DNA of 64,000 bases from the NCBI RefSeq assembly GCF_013408245.1, contig NZ_JACBYS010000001.1, positions 1,488,001-1,552,000 on the forward strand. The letters are read 5' to 3'. Source of the DNA: Duganella sp. 1224. Lineage in GTDB: Bacteria > Pseudomonadota > Gammaproteobacteria > Burkholderiales > Burkholderiaceae_D. Shown one piece after another: positions 1 through 13,555 of the stretch (the first letter of the stretch is position 1; every line of letters starts with the position of its first letter). The notes below the pieces were generated by a model. The model searched no databases and was not told the origin of the DNA. It was given only the letters and a program-made list of their open reading frames with translations. The position numbers were made by a program, and so were the translations under genes.

Positions 1-927
1 GCTGACCACGATCTCGCCGCCCTCCACCTTCGGCTCCAGGCCGTGGGCGATGGCGTTTTCCACCACCGGCTGCAGCAGCATGGGGGCGATGCGGACCTGG
101 CGCAACTCATCCGGCAGCTCGATGCGGTAGCGCAGGCGCTCGCCCATGCGCACCGCCAGCACGTCGAGATAAGCGCCGATCAGCGCGGCCTCGGAGCCCA
201 GCGTGGCCTCCTCGCTACGGCTGGCGGCCAGGCTGGCGCGCAGATAGTCGATGAAGCGCTCCAGCATGTGTTGCGCCTGCGCCGGCCGCGGGCCGATCAG
301 GCCGACCACATTGGCCAGCGTGTTGTACAGGAAGTGCGGCTCGATCTGCGCCTGCAGCGCGCGCAGCCGCGCCTCGGCCAGCATGCGCGCGCTAGCCGCC
401 TCAAATTCCTTCTGCCGCGCCGCCTCCATCGCCACCGCGTGACGGCGCTCGGCGGCGCTGCGCACGAGGTACATCAGCAAGGCTATACAGGCTGCGATGA
501 CCAGGCACTGGATCACCACCGCGCGGTTGGTCAACAGATGCAGCGAATTGCCGCGGTTCCAGATGGCGTTGCCCAGCACAACGCCCAGCAGCACGGCGAC
601 CGCCATCAGCGCCAGGTTGAACAGGAAACGCGGCAGCCCGCGGGCGCGGCGCGGCCAGCCGCGCAGCAGGCGATTGCCAGCCACCATGCCGCCGTGAACG
701 ATCAGGCCCACCAGGTTGGACATCAGCAGCAATGACCACCAGCGCTCCGCCAGGCTGGCATCGTCCTGCGACAGCAGGCGCACGCACGCGGTGAGCACCA
801 CACCGATCAGCGTACTCCAGATGACGGTGTACGCCAGGTCGCGGCGCGGCGATGGCCGCCAGCGGCGGAAGAACGGGATCAGCTCCAGCGGGTGCGCCCG
901 CACCGGGGCTTGCTCTTGTTGGGTCAT
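1..927 (-). CDS. LytS/YehU-type sensor histidine kinase, 3' end cut by window edge
   Basis: Membrane sensor kinase expected to phosphorylate a LytTR-type response regulator, which would lie beyond the left edge. The visible 309 codons show several hydrophobic segments (about residues 30-50, 70-90, 105-125 and 140-160), a short coiled linker, and the His_kinase motif QIEPHFLYNTLANVV with phospho-acceptor His near residue 198. A VVENAIAHGLEPK N-box marks the start of the ATPase domain. I chose the ATG at 927, which has GAAGG five bases upstream. An in-frame ATG at 948 would give an ATGA overlap with the stop of the upstream carotenoid oxygenase gene, so translational coupling is possible either way. 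Same direction and tight spacing suggest cotranscription with that gene. Confidence 0.88.
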   Translation of the reverse strand, partial: MTQQEQAPVRAHPLELIPFFRRWRPSPRRDLAYTVIWSTLIGVVLTACVRLLSQDDASLAERWWSLLLMSNLVGLIVHGGMVAGNRLLRGWPRRARGLPRFLFNLALMAVAVLLGVVLGNAIWNRGNSLHLLTNRAVVIQCLVIAACIALLMYLVRSAAERRHAVAMEAARQKEFEAASARMLAEARLRALQAQIEPHFLYNTLANVVGLIGPRPAQAQHMLERFIDYLRASLAASRSEEATLGSEAALIGAYLDVLAVRMGERLRYRIELPDELRQVRIAPMLLQPVVENAIAHGLEPKVEGGEIVVS

Positions 928-944
928 ACTTGCCTTCATGTGAT

Positions 945-2417
945 TCATGCCGCCAGAAAGTTACCATGAAAGCAAACCGGCGCGCGATATGGCAACCGCG
1001 CCAGCGCTACCGGACCGGCCTTGATGTTGTGCGCATCAAACACCGTCAGCACGCTCTGCGCGCGGCGCGTGTCCTGCGCCACGCCGACCACGTAACCGTC
1101 GGTTTCCGACCGCGCGCCGCGGCGCGGCACCAGCACGTGCTCTTCGACCTGCCATCCGGGACCGAAGGCATAGCCATCGGCCTTGCCGTTGTCCGTGTCG
1201 ATCAGGTTGACGCTATCCAGTATCAGTTCGCGGCCGCTGGCGCCCAGCACCAGCAGCTTGCGGTGGCGCGCCGACACCACCTGCGGCATCACGCGCGGGA
1301 ATTCGCTGACGCCGAACAACCGCGCCTCGCGCGCCTGTCCGCTGGCGTAATCCAGCGTGATCTGCACCGTGCTGCTTGGGTTGTCGGACACCATGCGCGA
1401 CGCGCCGCGCATCGGCAGGCCCACCTTGCGCAGGGCGTCGCCTTCGTGCAGCACCACGTCGAACCGGGTGCTGGCGCCGTCTTCCCAGGCGTTCCCGAAA
1501 TGGAAGACGGAGCGCGCCGGCAGCTCGAACACCTGGCGCAGGGCCAGCGTATCCTTGGAGATGACCAGCACCCGCAATGGTTCCTTGTCGCCGGCCCACG
1601 CCATGCGCTCGGCGAAGCTGGCCCCCGCCGTGTCGCGCAGGTCGTAAGGCGCCACCAGGAAAATCAGGTGGCGGCCGCTGACCACGAAGTCGTGCACCAT
1701 GTTCAGCTTCGGCACCGCGATCATGGCGGTGCGGGCGACTTCACCGGCGGCGTTCAGACGATAGATCACCAACTGGTCGGCACCGGGCGAGGTGCCGAAG
1801 TTCCACAGCCCGCCGTCCGGATCCGGCTTGGGATGGGCCGAAAACGGCATGGCCTTCAGGTCCGGGCGCCAGGTCTTGATGCCGCGCGTGGCCAGCGTGT
1901 CCGGATCGACCTCGGTGGCGGAGCCGCCCTCCCACAAGGCGTACACGCGGCCGTTGAACGGCAGCAGATTGGTGTTGGCGACGTTGACGGTGTCGTTGTT
2001 TTTCATGGCCTTGCGGTCGATCCAGGTGCCGAAGGCCGGGAACAGGAAGCGCCCCGCCTTGCTCTCTTCCTCGAACTTTTGCGTCGACACGAAGCGGCCG
2101 ATGTGACTGACCTTGCCGTCGCCGATCTGCCAGCGCTGGGCAAAGCCGTCGCCATCGAACCAGTGATGATAGCGTTCACCGCCGAGTTCAAAACGTCCCG
2201 GCCCGTTGCGGTAAAAGACGCCGTTCAGGTCCGCCGGCAGGCGTCCCAGCACGGTGGCGTCGCCGGCCACGTCGCCGGTGTGGTCGGCGTAGGCCAGCAG
2301 GCGCGCGTTGCCGTCCAGCGCGTGGTGGAAGGCCTGGTAGGTCAGGCTGTCCGCCAGCGCGGGGCGGGACGCGAGGCCCAGGGCGGCGAAGCTGAGGAAG
2401 TGGCGGCGATTGGTCAT
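945..2417 (-). CDS. carotenoid oxygenase family protein (RPE65/CCD), Tat-type leader
   Basis: Non-haem iron dioxygenase family that splits carotenoid, apocarotenoid or stilbene-like double bonds. The 490-aa product has the four iron-binding histidines in their usual settings: H195 (SAHPKPDP), H242 (MVHDF), H306 (VFHFGNA) and H484 (CFHGNF), the last close to the C-terminus as is normal. The N-terminus MTNRRHFLSFAALGLA has a twin-arginine pair followed by a hydrophobic stretch, suggesting Tat export; folded, metal-loaded export would fit. It lies 12 bp after the DUF2141 gene and overlaps or abuts the LytS kinase gene, so a single transcript is likely. No carotenoid biosynthesis gene is in the window, so the substrate is unknown. 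Confidence 0.92.
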   Translation of the reverse strand: MTNRRHFLSFAALGLASRPALADSLTYQAFHHALDGNARLLAYADHTGDVAGDATVLGRLPADLNGVFYRNGPGRFELGGERYHHWFDGDGFAQRWQIGDGKVSHIGRFVSTQKFEEESKAGRFLFPAFGTWIDRKAMKNNDTVNVANTNLLPFNGRVYALWEGGSATEVDPDTLATRGIKTWRPDLKAMPFSAHPKPDPDGGLWNFGTSPGADQLVIYRLNAAGEVARTAMIAVPKLNMVHDFVVSGRHLIFLVAPYDLRDTAGASFAERMAWAGDKEPLRVLVISKDTLALRQVFELPARSVFHFGNAWEDGASTRFDVVLHEGDALRKVGLPMRGASRMVSDNPSSTVQITLDYASGQAREARLFGVSEFPRVMPQVVSARHRKLLVLGASGRELILDSVNLIDTDNGKADGYAFGPGWQVEEHVLVPRRGARSETDGYVVGVAQDTRRAQSVLTVFDAHNIKAGPVALARLPYRAPVCFHGNFLAA

Positions 2418-2429
2418 GGCGAACTCCGT

Positions 2430-2837
2430 TCAGCGCAGGTTGACGGTGGCGGTGGCGCCATCGGCCGGCAGCGCGATGCGCGCGTCCTCGAAGCGCGGCG
2501 CGCCGCGCTTGCCGGCGGCGTTGTTGCTGAAGGCGTAGTCCTCGGTCGGCATGCCGACCATGTTGCGGTCCATTTTGCCGTTGCCGTTGGCGTCGTGATA
2601 GACGGCGAAGGCGTAGTCGCCCGGCGCCAGGTCGGCCACTTTCACTTCCACCGTGCCCGCGTGGGCCGGCGCCTGCAGGCCGCGCACCGGCTTGCTGAGG
2701 AAGGAGTCGGCCGAGTTGTAGAGGGCGATCTTGATGTCGCCGTCGGCGCTGGCCACGCCGTCGATGCGGATGGTCAGATCGGCGCCAAAGACGGGCGCGG
2801 TGGAAGCAAACAACAAGGCAAGCAGCAATCGGTTCAT
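2430..2837 (-). CDS. DUF2141 domain secreted protein
   Basis: A 135-aa exported protein of the DUF2141 family; no biochemical function is established that I know of. It has a clean signal peptide (MNRLLLALLFASTAPVFGA) and then one compact beta-rich domain. Family-like features are DIKIALYNSADSFL, APGDYAFAVYHDANGNGKMD (a calcium-loop-like DxNxNGxxD) and GMPTEDYAFSNNA. I chose the ATG at 2837 because GGAG sits six bases upstream; the reading frame runs farther upstream but that part is a shadow of the kinase gene. It is directly upstream of the carotenoid oxygenase gene with a 12-bp gap and so probably shares its transcript. Confidence 0.88.
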   Translation of the reverse strand: MNRLLLALLFASTAPVFGADLTIRIDGVASADGDIKIALYNSADSFLSKPVRGLQAPAHAGTVEVKVADLAPGDYAFAVYHDANGNGKMDRNMVGMPTEDYAFSNNAAGKRGAPRFEDARIALPADGATATVNLR

Positions 2838-2926
2838 GGCGGGCTCCGGTGGGCAGAAGTGGTTGAGGTGTGCTGCCACTTTATCCACGGCCCGAGGCCG
2901 GCGTGCCGGCTTGCGACGAAATGCGT

Positions 2927-4645
<1,719 letters not shown>

Positions 4646-4725
4646 GGTTCACTCGCTATCAACTAGATGACAAAATATAACCCGCCACGGGTCCATATGC
4701 CAAACCATTATGACAATATTTACGC

Positions 4726-4731
4726 TATAGT
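4726..4731 (+). promoter_or_regulatory. -10-like hexamer for the MASE1 kinase gene
   Basis: TATAGT lies in the 95-bp divergent gap between two hybrid kinase genes. A transcript start about seven bases downstream (near 4738) would leave the TTG at 4741 almost without a leader, and so favours the ATG at 4762 as start. No convincing -35 hexamer is seen at 16-18 bp. Confidence 0.35.
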
Positions 4732-4761
4732 GGCTCATCGTTGACAACCACCGAATCTCCC

Positions 4762-8295
<3,534 letters not shown>

Positions 8296-8309
8296 CAGTC
8301 AGCTGACCG

Positions 8310-9692
8310 TCAGCCTTCGACCACGATGGCGGGGCGCAGCCGCTTGCGCGAGGTGCGCGCATGCGGCACCCAGGCGTGGGTCTGCCAGCGGCGCCACATG
8401 ATCAGGCCGCGTATCCATTCGTCGGCGGCGTAGGCGATCCACACGCCCGGCAGGCCCCAGCCCAGCACCACGCCCAGCAGCCAACTGCCGCCGGCCAGCA
8501 CGAACAGCATCGAGAAGGCGCCAGCCATCACCGGAAAACGGGCGTCGCCGGCCGCGCGCAGCGCGTTGATCACCACCAGGTTGAAGGTGCGGCCCGGCTC
8601 CAGCACCACCGTGATCCACAGCAGCGTGGCGCCGGCGGCGATGATGTCCTGGTCCTGCGTGAACCAGCCCAATAGCCAGCGGCCCAGCAGCGCGGCGCTG
8701 GCGGCGATCAGCACGCACACCACCAGCCCGCGCGCCAGCGAGCGCCGCACCACGCGGTGCGCCTCGCGCAGATGGCCGGCGCCGATCAGGTAACCGACGA
8801 CGATTTCCACCGCCAGCCCGGTGGCGATACTGAACATCATCACGCCGCCCATCAGTTGCAGCACATACGCTTGCGTGGCCAGCGCCCTGGCACCCAGTTC
8901 GGCGGCGGTGGCCACGCTGACCATGAAGGCCAGGCGCCAGGCGATATTTTCGGCCGCGCCGGGCAGCCCGATATGCAGCACCGCCGACAGCTCGGGACGC
9001 GGCAAGCGCCACCAGTCCTCGCGCCGCACCGTGATGCCGAGGTGGACGCGCCACATCATCAGGTGCAGCGCCAGGCCGATCATGCGGCTGATGGCCAGGG
9101 CCAGCGCGTAGCCCGGCAGACCGAGCGCCGGCAGCGCCCCCCAGCCGTACATCAGCGGCAGCGCCATCAACAGGTGGCTGACGTGCATGATGATCAGCAC
9201 CACCAGCGTGTCGCGGGTGCGCAGGTGGGCGCGCATCACGCCGGCCATGGAGGCGTTCCAGGCGTCGAACAGCATGGCCGGGCCGAGCGCCATCAGGAAC
9301 GGCGCGGCGATCGGGAAGACTTCCGCGGGGGTGTTCAGCAGGTGCAGCAGGCCGTGCGCGCCGACGATGGCGATCAGGCCGGTGGTGGCGCCCAGCCAGG
9401 TGCTGGCGCCGACCACCGCGCAGGCGACCTTGTTGGCCGCCGCGCGCTGGCCGCCGCCGAGATTCTGCGTGACCACCACGCTGACGCCGGCGCCGATGAT
9501 GCGGAACAGGATGAACAGCGCCGCCGACACCTGGCTGGCGATGGCAAACGCGCCGCCCGCCTCATCGGAAATGCGCGACGCCAGCGCGGTGCCGACCACG
9601 CTGGAGGCGATGGCCAGCCCCAGCTCGACCAACAGGGGCCACGCGAGGTTGAACATGGGTGGCGTACGGATCGGGGTGGGGGTGGCGGACAT
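8310..9692 (-). CDS. MATE family efflux transporter
   Basis: Predicted 460-aa inner-membrane drug/metabolite:cation antiporter of the MATE (NorM/DinF) family, with about twelve hydrophobic segments in two pseudo-symmetric halves. Family-like stretches are LAWPLLVELGLAIASSVVGTAL near the N-terminus, NLGGGQRAAANKVA after TM2, and VGYLIGAGHLREAHRV in the second half at the equivalent place. I chose the ATG at 9692 (MSATPTP) because the upstream frame adds residues unlike a MATE N-terminus; no strong ribosome site is seen. It is convergent with the MASE1 kinase gene (14-bp gap). Substrate cannot be read from sequence. Confidence 0.9.
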   Translation of the reverse strand: MSATPTPIRTPPMFNLAWPLLVELGLAIASSVVGTALASRISDEAGGAFAIASQVSAALFILFRIIGAGVSVVVTQNLGGGQRAAANKVACAVVGASTWLGATTGLIAIVGAHGLLHLLNTPAEVFPIAAPFLMALGPAMLFDAWNASMAGVMRAHLRTRDTLVVLIIMHVSHLLMALPLMYGWGALPALGLPGYALALAISRMIGLALHLMMWRVHLGITVRREDWWRLPRPELSAVLHIGLPGAAENIAWRLAFMVSVATAAELGARALATQAYVLQLMGGVMMFSIATGLAVEIVVGYLIGAGHLREAHRVVRRSLARGLVVCVLIAASAALLGRWLLGWFTQDQDIIAAGATLLWITVVLEPGRTFNLVVINALRAAGDARFPVMAGAFSMLFVLAGGSWLLGVVLGWGLPGVWIAYAADEWIRGLIMWRRWQTHAWVPHARTSRKRLRPAIVVEG

Positions 9693-9721
9693 GGCCAGAA
9701 TATACCATGTGGAAGCGCTTT

Positions 9722-10054
9722 CTAACGCTGGAAATAACACCACACGCCGAGCAGCGCGAGGATCCCGGACCAGGCTTTGAGGGGAATGAAGAACAGGTCG
9801 TGCCGGGGCTTGACGATGGTTTCCTCGCCGGTGATTTTGTCGACGTAGGCACGCGGCGACTGGCGCGCCTCGATCAGCCGGTGCAGGCCGTAGACAATGG
9901 CGGCCGCCAGCAGCAAGCCGGCCAGCTCCGAAGCCGCGCGGTAGGTGGCCGGCAGCGGCGCGCCCCAGATCTGCTCGGCGCCCAGCCTGCCCAGCGCGTA
10001 GCCCAGGGCGCCTATCGCCACGACCAGGATGCCATACCCGCGACAGACCATCAT
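9722..10054 (-). CDS. small membrane protein of unknown function
   Basis: Not recognised beyond its shape. The 110-aa product has three hydrophobic segments: near the N-terminus (about 6-25), mid (about 40-60) and at the C-terminus (about 92-107). A charged stretch between the last two (RQSPRAYVDKITGEETIVKPRHD) is probably cytoplasmic. The start is the ATG at 10054 (MMVCRGYG), with GAGGG about six bases upstream. A -10-like TATAGT sits on the minus strand at 10096-10091 within a 48-bp block that is repeated upstream of the LptA-like gene. It is close to the MATE gene downstream (29-bp gap) and could be cotranscribed with it. Confidence 0.7.
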   Translation of the reverse strand: MMVCRGYGILVVAIGALGYALGRLGAEQIWGAPLPATYRAASELAGLLLAAAIVYGLHRLIEARQSPRAYVDKITGEETIVKPRHDLFFIPLKAWSGILALLGVWCYFQR

Positions 10055-10090
10055 GTAGCCCTCGTCATCACTCGTTGTTCGGACGAGGCA

Positions 10091-10138
10091 ACTATACAAC
10101 CTTTATAAGCAGGCAATACTCACGCTTTGTCACCGCGC
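10091..10138 (-). repeat. promoter-like repeated block, copy A
   Basis: The first 40 bases match 30 of 40 with 15201-15240. Two fully conserved parts stand out, read on the minus strand: GTTGTATAGT (10100-10091, containing a -10-like TATAGT) and AGTATTGC (10120-10113). The block starts right after the stop codon of one minus-strand gene and precedes the next, as the other copy does. Probably a promoter with a shared regulator or sigma factor; inference. Confidence 0.5.
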
Positions 10139-10897
10139 TTTTATCGTGAAGGCCAGCAGCCCTTCGTCGTCGCACGGCGCGGCGCTTTGGCGCGCCGCCT
10201 CAAACGCCGCGCACAGGCGATTGCCCTGCGGGTCTTCCAGTTGCGGGTGGATCCGCAGGCGGTAGTCGCCGGGACGCCAGTTGTGCGCGGGCGTGAAGCG
10301 CCATTCACGTTCGCCGTCCGCCAGGGCGGCGCTGCCGGCCACGCGTTGCCCGTCCGGCCCTTGCAGCGCAATGGCGCCGGCCGCCGCGCCATCCAGCGCG
10401 GCCGGCAGCGTCACGCGCAGCGCCTGGCGGCCGCCCTGCCGCACCGCTTGCACCATCCATTGCGCCGGATCGATGCGCTGGCGCAGCGGCGGCGTGACGC
10501 GCCACTGCCGTTGCAGCGGCCGTGCCAACTGCGGATCGTCGATGCGCAGCGTCACCGCCTGGCCGGCGCGCAGCGCGGGCCCGAGCGCGGTATTCGGGCC
10601 GACGCCGCGCTTGATGCGGCCCGGATGCAGCAGCAAGGTCACCGTCATGCCGTCGCGGTCGCGCAGCGGCAGGTCGAGCAAGGCGTCCGCGATCGGCTGG
10701 CCGTCGCCGTCCAGCAGCGCGACGCGCGACATGTCCAGCGGCGCGGCCAGCGGCCGGTCCAGATGCAGCTCGATGCGCAGCAGGTTTTGCGGCACTTCAG
10801 GGCCGGACGGCGTGATGCTGGCGCCGGCCGCCATCCCGGGCGCCGCTAGCGCCGCCAGCGCCAGCGCCGCCGCCGCGTCAGCGCGCCAGGTCCGCAT
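10130..10897 (-). CDS. secreted protein of unknown function, Ig-like fold suspected
   Basis: Unrecognised 255-aa exported protein. It has an N-terminal signal ([26 protein letters not shown]), then repeated beta-rich segments of the type seen in bacterial Ig-like domains: LRIELHLDRPLAAPLD, VALLDGDGQPIADALL, and later IALQGPDGQRVAG and WRPGDYRLRIHPQLEDPQGN. Two cysteines near the C-terminus could form a disulfide. The ATG at 10897 lies inside the end of the upstream gene (20-bp overlap with its stop at 10878-10880), so the two genes are very likely translationally coupled. The partner is also secreted, so the two may act together outside the cytoplasm. Confidence 0.75.
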   Translation of the reverse strand: MRTWRADAAAALALAALAAPGMAAGASITPSGPEVPQNLLRIELHLDRPLAAPLDMSRVALLDGDGQPIADALLDLPLRDRDGMTVTLLLHPGRIKRGVGPNTALGPALRAGQAVTLRIDDPQLARPLQRQWRVTPPLRQRIDPAQWMVQAVRQGGRQALRVTLPAALDGAAAGAIALQGPDGQRVAGSAALADGEREWRFTPAHNWRPGDYRLRIHPQLEDPQGNRLCAAFEAARQSAAPCDDEGLLAFTIKAR

Positions 10898-12095
10898 AGC
10901 CTTCGAGCGTGCGCGCGTACTGGTGGAAGTCGCGGAATTTGTCGCCCTCCGGGTAGCGGTAGTCGGGGAAATCATATTCGTTGACGAAGTCGCTCAGCCG
11001 CAGGTAGCCGCCCTTGGGGATCGACACCAGCTGCATTTCGCCGCCGGCGTCGGCGCGGCGCAGGGCCAGCAGCAGTTGCGGATTCAGGTTATCGATGCGC
11101 ATCACCGCCGACATCGGCGTCATGGTCGCCTTCACGCCCAGGTAGGGCTTGGCCGGCCAGTCGATCGGCGTGCTGACGCCCGGCTGCGCGGCGGCGCTGG
11201 CCAGGTCGGCGGCGCTCAGCAGGTCGGCCGAACGGCTGGAGTTGACCAGCAGCGCATATTCCGCCTCGCCCGCCTTGAAGCTCACCAGGCCATTGGGCGC
11301 GCTGCCCCATCCCAGTTCGCCCACGGTGCGCGCGGTGATGTGGGCGCCGTCCTGCAGGTCCTTGAGCGGGATGGTGACCAGCGGCGTGCAGGTGTATGCC
11401 GCCACCAGCGTCGGTTCGCCGCCGATGTTCATCACCGTCATGCTGCGGATCGGCGCGCGGGTTTCGATCTGGTTGTGCACCGGATGGTACATCTCGATGG
11501 TGGTGGCGCTGGCCTTGCCGTTGAACGGATAGTCGTACACGCGCAAGGTGGAGGCGAAGCTGCGGTTGGACAGGCCGGCCACGTACAGCTTGTTCTGGTA
11601 GTAACGCATGTCGGTCACGGTGAGCGTCTGCTGCGGCAGGTCGCGCCAGAAACGGGCGTCGGCGGCCGGCGCGTCGGTGATGGCGGCCGAAGCGGCGGCC
11701 TTGCTCAGGTCCAGCCGGCGCACCTTGCCGGCGGCGTCGACGCTGACGATGGCGGGCCGGCTCCGGCCCTTGGCGCCGCGTACGGTCAGGGCGATGTAGG
11801 CCAGTTCGCTGCCCGGCTGCACCGCCAGGTCTTCGAAGCGCAGCGCGGCCGGCGCCACGCCGAGGGCGTTGGCGATCGGCGCCTGCACGTCCTGCAAGTT
11901 GAACGGTTTGCCGGCCGGGCTGGCGGGCGCCGGCAGCGTCAGCGCGAAGATGCGCGCGCCCTGCCAGTCGGCGACGAACAGCGTGTCGGCGTCGCCAAAA
12001 CTGAGCTTGCTGGCGGATTGCATGGACGGCTGCGCCGCCAGTGCGGAGCGGGCGGCAAGCAGTGCGCACAACAGCATGCTGAATCGGGTCTTCAT
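10878..12095 (-). CDS. secreted protein of unknown function, beta-propeller-like
   Basis: Unrecognised 405-aa exported protein. It has a signal peptide (MKTRFSMLLCALLAARSALA) and then many short beta-strand-like units around phrases such as DTLFVADWQGARIFAL, NKLYVAGLSNRSFASTLRVYDYPF, and YALLVNSSRSADLL, which suggests a propeller fold. It ends with a charged tail (NEYDFPDYRYPEGDKFRDFHQY). The ATG at 12095 has an AAGGA motif about eight bases upstream; the frame extends to 12227 but without signal character. The gene directly overlaps the next secreted gene by 20 bp, so the pair is an operon. I cannot assign an activity. Confidence 0.78.
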   Translation of the reverse strand: MKTRFSMLLCALLAARSALAAQPSMQSASKLSFGDADTLFVADWQGARIFALTLPAPASPAGKPFNLQDVQAPIANALGVAPAALRFEDLAVQPGSELAYIALTVRGAKGRSRPAIVSVDAAGKVRRLDLSKAAASAAITDAPAADARFWRDLPQQTLTVTDMRYYQNKLYVAGLSNRSFASTLRVYDYPFNGKASATTIEMYHPVHNQIETRAPIRSMTVMNIGGEPTLVAAYTCTPLVTIPLKDLQDGAHITARTVGELGWGSAPNGLVSFKAGEAEYALLVNSSRSADLLSAADLASAAAQPGVSTPIDWPAKPYLGVKATMTPMSAVMRIDNLNPQLLLALRRADAGGEMQLVSIPKGGYLRLSDFVNEYDFPDYRYPEGDKFRDFHQYARTLEGYADLAR

Positions 12096-12256
12096 CGCGT
12101 ATCCTTCCTTCGGTTGATGGCAAAATGGCAGTATAGGCAGGCGACATTGCGCCGGTCGCTCCGCCTTTAGTTGGTGTGATCTTCCGCCCTTTCGTGTGTA
12201 AGGCGGGCGGCGCGGGCTGGATATCATCAGGCATCAATCAACCAAGGAGAGTCGAC

Positions 12257-13048
12257 ATGGAGTTACAACTCAATGGCAAGCTGGCATTGGTGAGCGGGAG
12301 CACGGCCGGCATCGGCTACGCCATCGCGGAGACGCTGGCGCGCGAAGGCGCCAGCGTGATTGTCAACGGCCGCACGCAGGAAGGCGTGGACGAGGCGGTC
12401 GCGCGCATCCGCGCCGAAACGCATGGCGCGGTGCATGGGTTTGCCGGGGATCTGAGCAAGGCCGATGCGGCCGAGGATGTGGTGCGGCGCTATCCGGGCA
12501 TCGGTATTCTGGTCAACAACCTGGGCATCTTTGAGCCCAAGGCGTTCGAGGATATTCCGGATGAGGACTGGCTGCGCTTCTTCGATGTGAATGTGCTGAG
12601 CGGGGTGCGGCTGGCGCGGCTGGTGCTGCCTGAGATGCGGCGCGCGAACTGGGGGCGCATCATTTTTATTTCCAGCGAGAGCGCGGTGCAGATTCCGAGC
12701 GAGATGGTGCATTATGGGATGACCAAGACGGCGCAGCTGGCGGTGTCGCGCGGGTTGGCGGAGTCGGTGGCGGGGACCGGGATCACCGTCAATAGCGTGC
12801 TGCCGGGGCCGACCAAGTCGCGCGGCGTAAGGGATTTTGTGGAGGATATGGCGCGCGCGAATGACAAGACGTTTGAGCAGGTGGAGGCGGAGTTTTTCAC
12901 CCATGTGCGCCCTACTTCGCTGATCAAGCGCTTTGGTACGCCGCAGGAGGTGGCGTCGATGGTGGCGTATGTGGCGAGTCCGCTGGCGTCGGCCACCACG
13001 GGGGCGGCGTTGCGGGTGGATGGGGGCGTGGTCAAGAGCGCGTTCTGA
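12257..13048 (+). CDS. SDR family oxidoreductase
   Basis: Short-chain dehydrogenase/reductase of 263 aa, cytoplasmic, NAD(P)-linked. It has the Rossmann cofactor motif GSTAGIGYAIA near residue 14, an NNLG motif after beta 4, and a catalytic set made of the Ser in FISSESA and YGMTK (Tyr and Lys). It ends in the common GAALRVDGG tail. The ATG at 12257 has AAGGAGA six bases upstream. The substrate is unknown. It is convergent with the acetyltransferase genes, with a palindromic repeat in the 54-bp gap. Codons near the 3' end use more NNT and NNG-poor choices (for example TTTGTGGAGGATATGG) than the 5' part. Confidence 0.9.
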   Translation: MELQLNGKLALVSGSTAGIGYAIAETLAREGASVIVNGRTQEGVDEAVARIRAETHGAVHGFAGDLSKADAAEDVVRRYPGIGILVNNLGIFEPKAFEDIPDEDWLRFFDVNVLSGVRLARLVLPEMRRANWGRIIFISSESAVQIPSEMVHYGMTKTAQLAVSRGLAESVAGTGITVNSVLPGPTKSRGVRDFVEDMARANDKTFEQVEAEFFTHVRPTSLIKRFGTPQEVASMVAYVASPLASATTGAALRVDGGVVKSAF

Positions 13049-13073
13049 GCGCGCCAGACCCGCACGGCCTGGC

Positions 13074-13103
13074 GGGGTCTGACCCCGTTCGGGGTCAGAC
13101 CCC
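13074..13103. repeat. GGGTCTGACCCC palindromic repeat, copy 1 (likely two-way terminator)
   Basis: Two 13-base arms, GGGGTCTGACCCC and GGGGTCAGACCCC, are separated by GTTC and can form a long hairpin. Each arm is itself an odd palindrome. It fills the gap between the convergent SDR and GNAT genes and touches the GNAT stop codon. Two further copies lie at 26174 and 29665. Confidence 0.8.
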
Positions 13104-13555
13104 TAAGTGGCAAGGCGGGCGTCGAGGCAAAAGGTGGCGGGGCTGGGGCGACGCATCGCGATGACTTCCTGGCCCTTGGCCAGATAGCTTGCCAGCCGCG
13201 CCGCCAGGAAGTCCGGCAGCGCGGCGCTGTCCACCATCGCAAATCCGGCCGTGCCGTAAAACGAGGCCAGGTGGGCATACGGCAGGCAGTATGCTTCGCG
13301 CTGATTGAGATGCGGTAGACATGCGGCCAGCAAGCGCGTGCCGATGCCTTGGCGCTGATGATCACGGCGTATCTGCATGCCGCGCAATACCGTGACGCCG
13401 TGTTCGGCGCATAGGCGTACAGCGCCGATTAGCTGGCCGTTTTCTTCGGCGATGATCACCATGTCGGCCGGATCGAGCGCCGCGCCGTAGCCCGCCTCGG
13501 CGTAGAAAGCAGCAATCGCGGCGTGGTCTGATGGCGTTGCGTGGGTGATCTTCAT
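13103..13555 (-). CDS. GNAT family N-acetyltransferase
   Basis: Predicted 150-aa acetyl-CoA-dependent N-acetyltransferase. The GNAT core shows VIIAEENGQLIGAVRL (beta 2-3), the pyrophosphate-binding motif RRDHQRQGIGTRLL (Q/RxxGxG), and a late YGTAGFAMV segment as in motif B. Its ATG (13555) overlaps the stop of the upstream GNAT gene in an ATGA arrangement, so the two acetyltransferases are coupled. The acceptor is unknown. The stop codon is reached by a palindromic repeat that probably ends transcription from both sides. Confidence 0.85.
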   Translation of the reverse strand: MKITHATPSDHAAIAAFYAEAGYGAALDPADMVIIAEENGQLIGAVRLCAEHGVTVLRGMQIRRDHQRQGIGTRLLAACLPHLNQREAYCLPYAHLASFYGTAGFAMVDSAALPDFLAARLASYLAKGQEVIAMRRPSPATFCLDARLAT

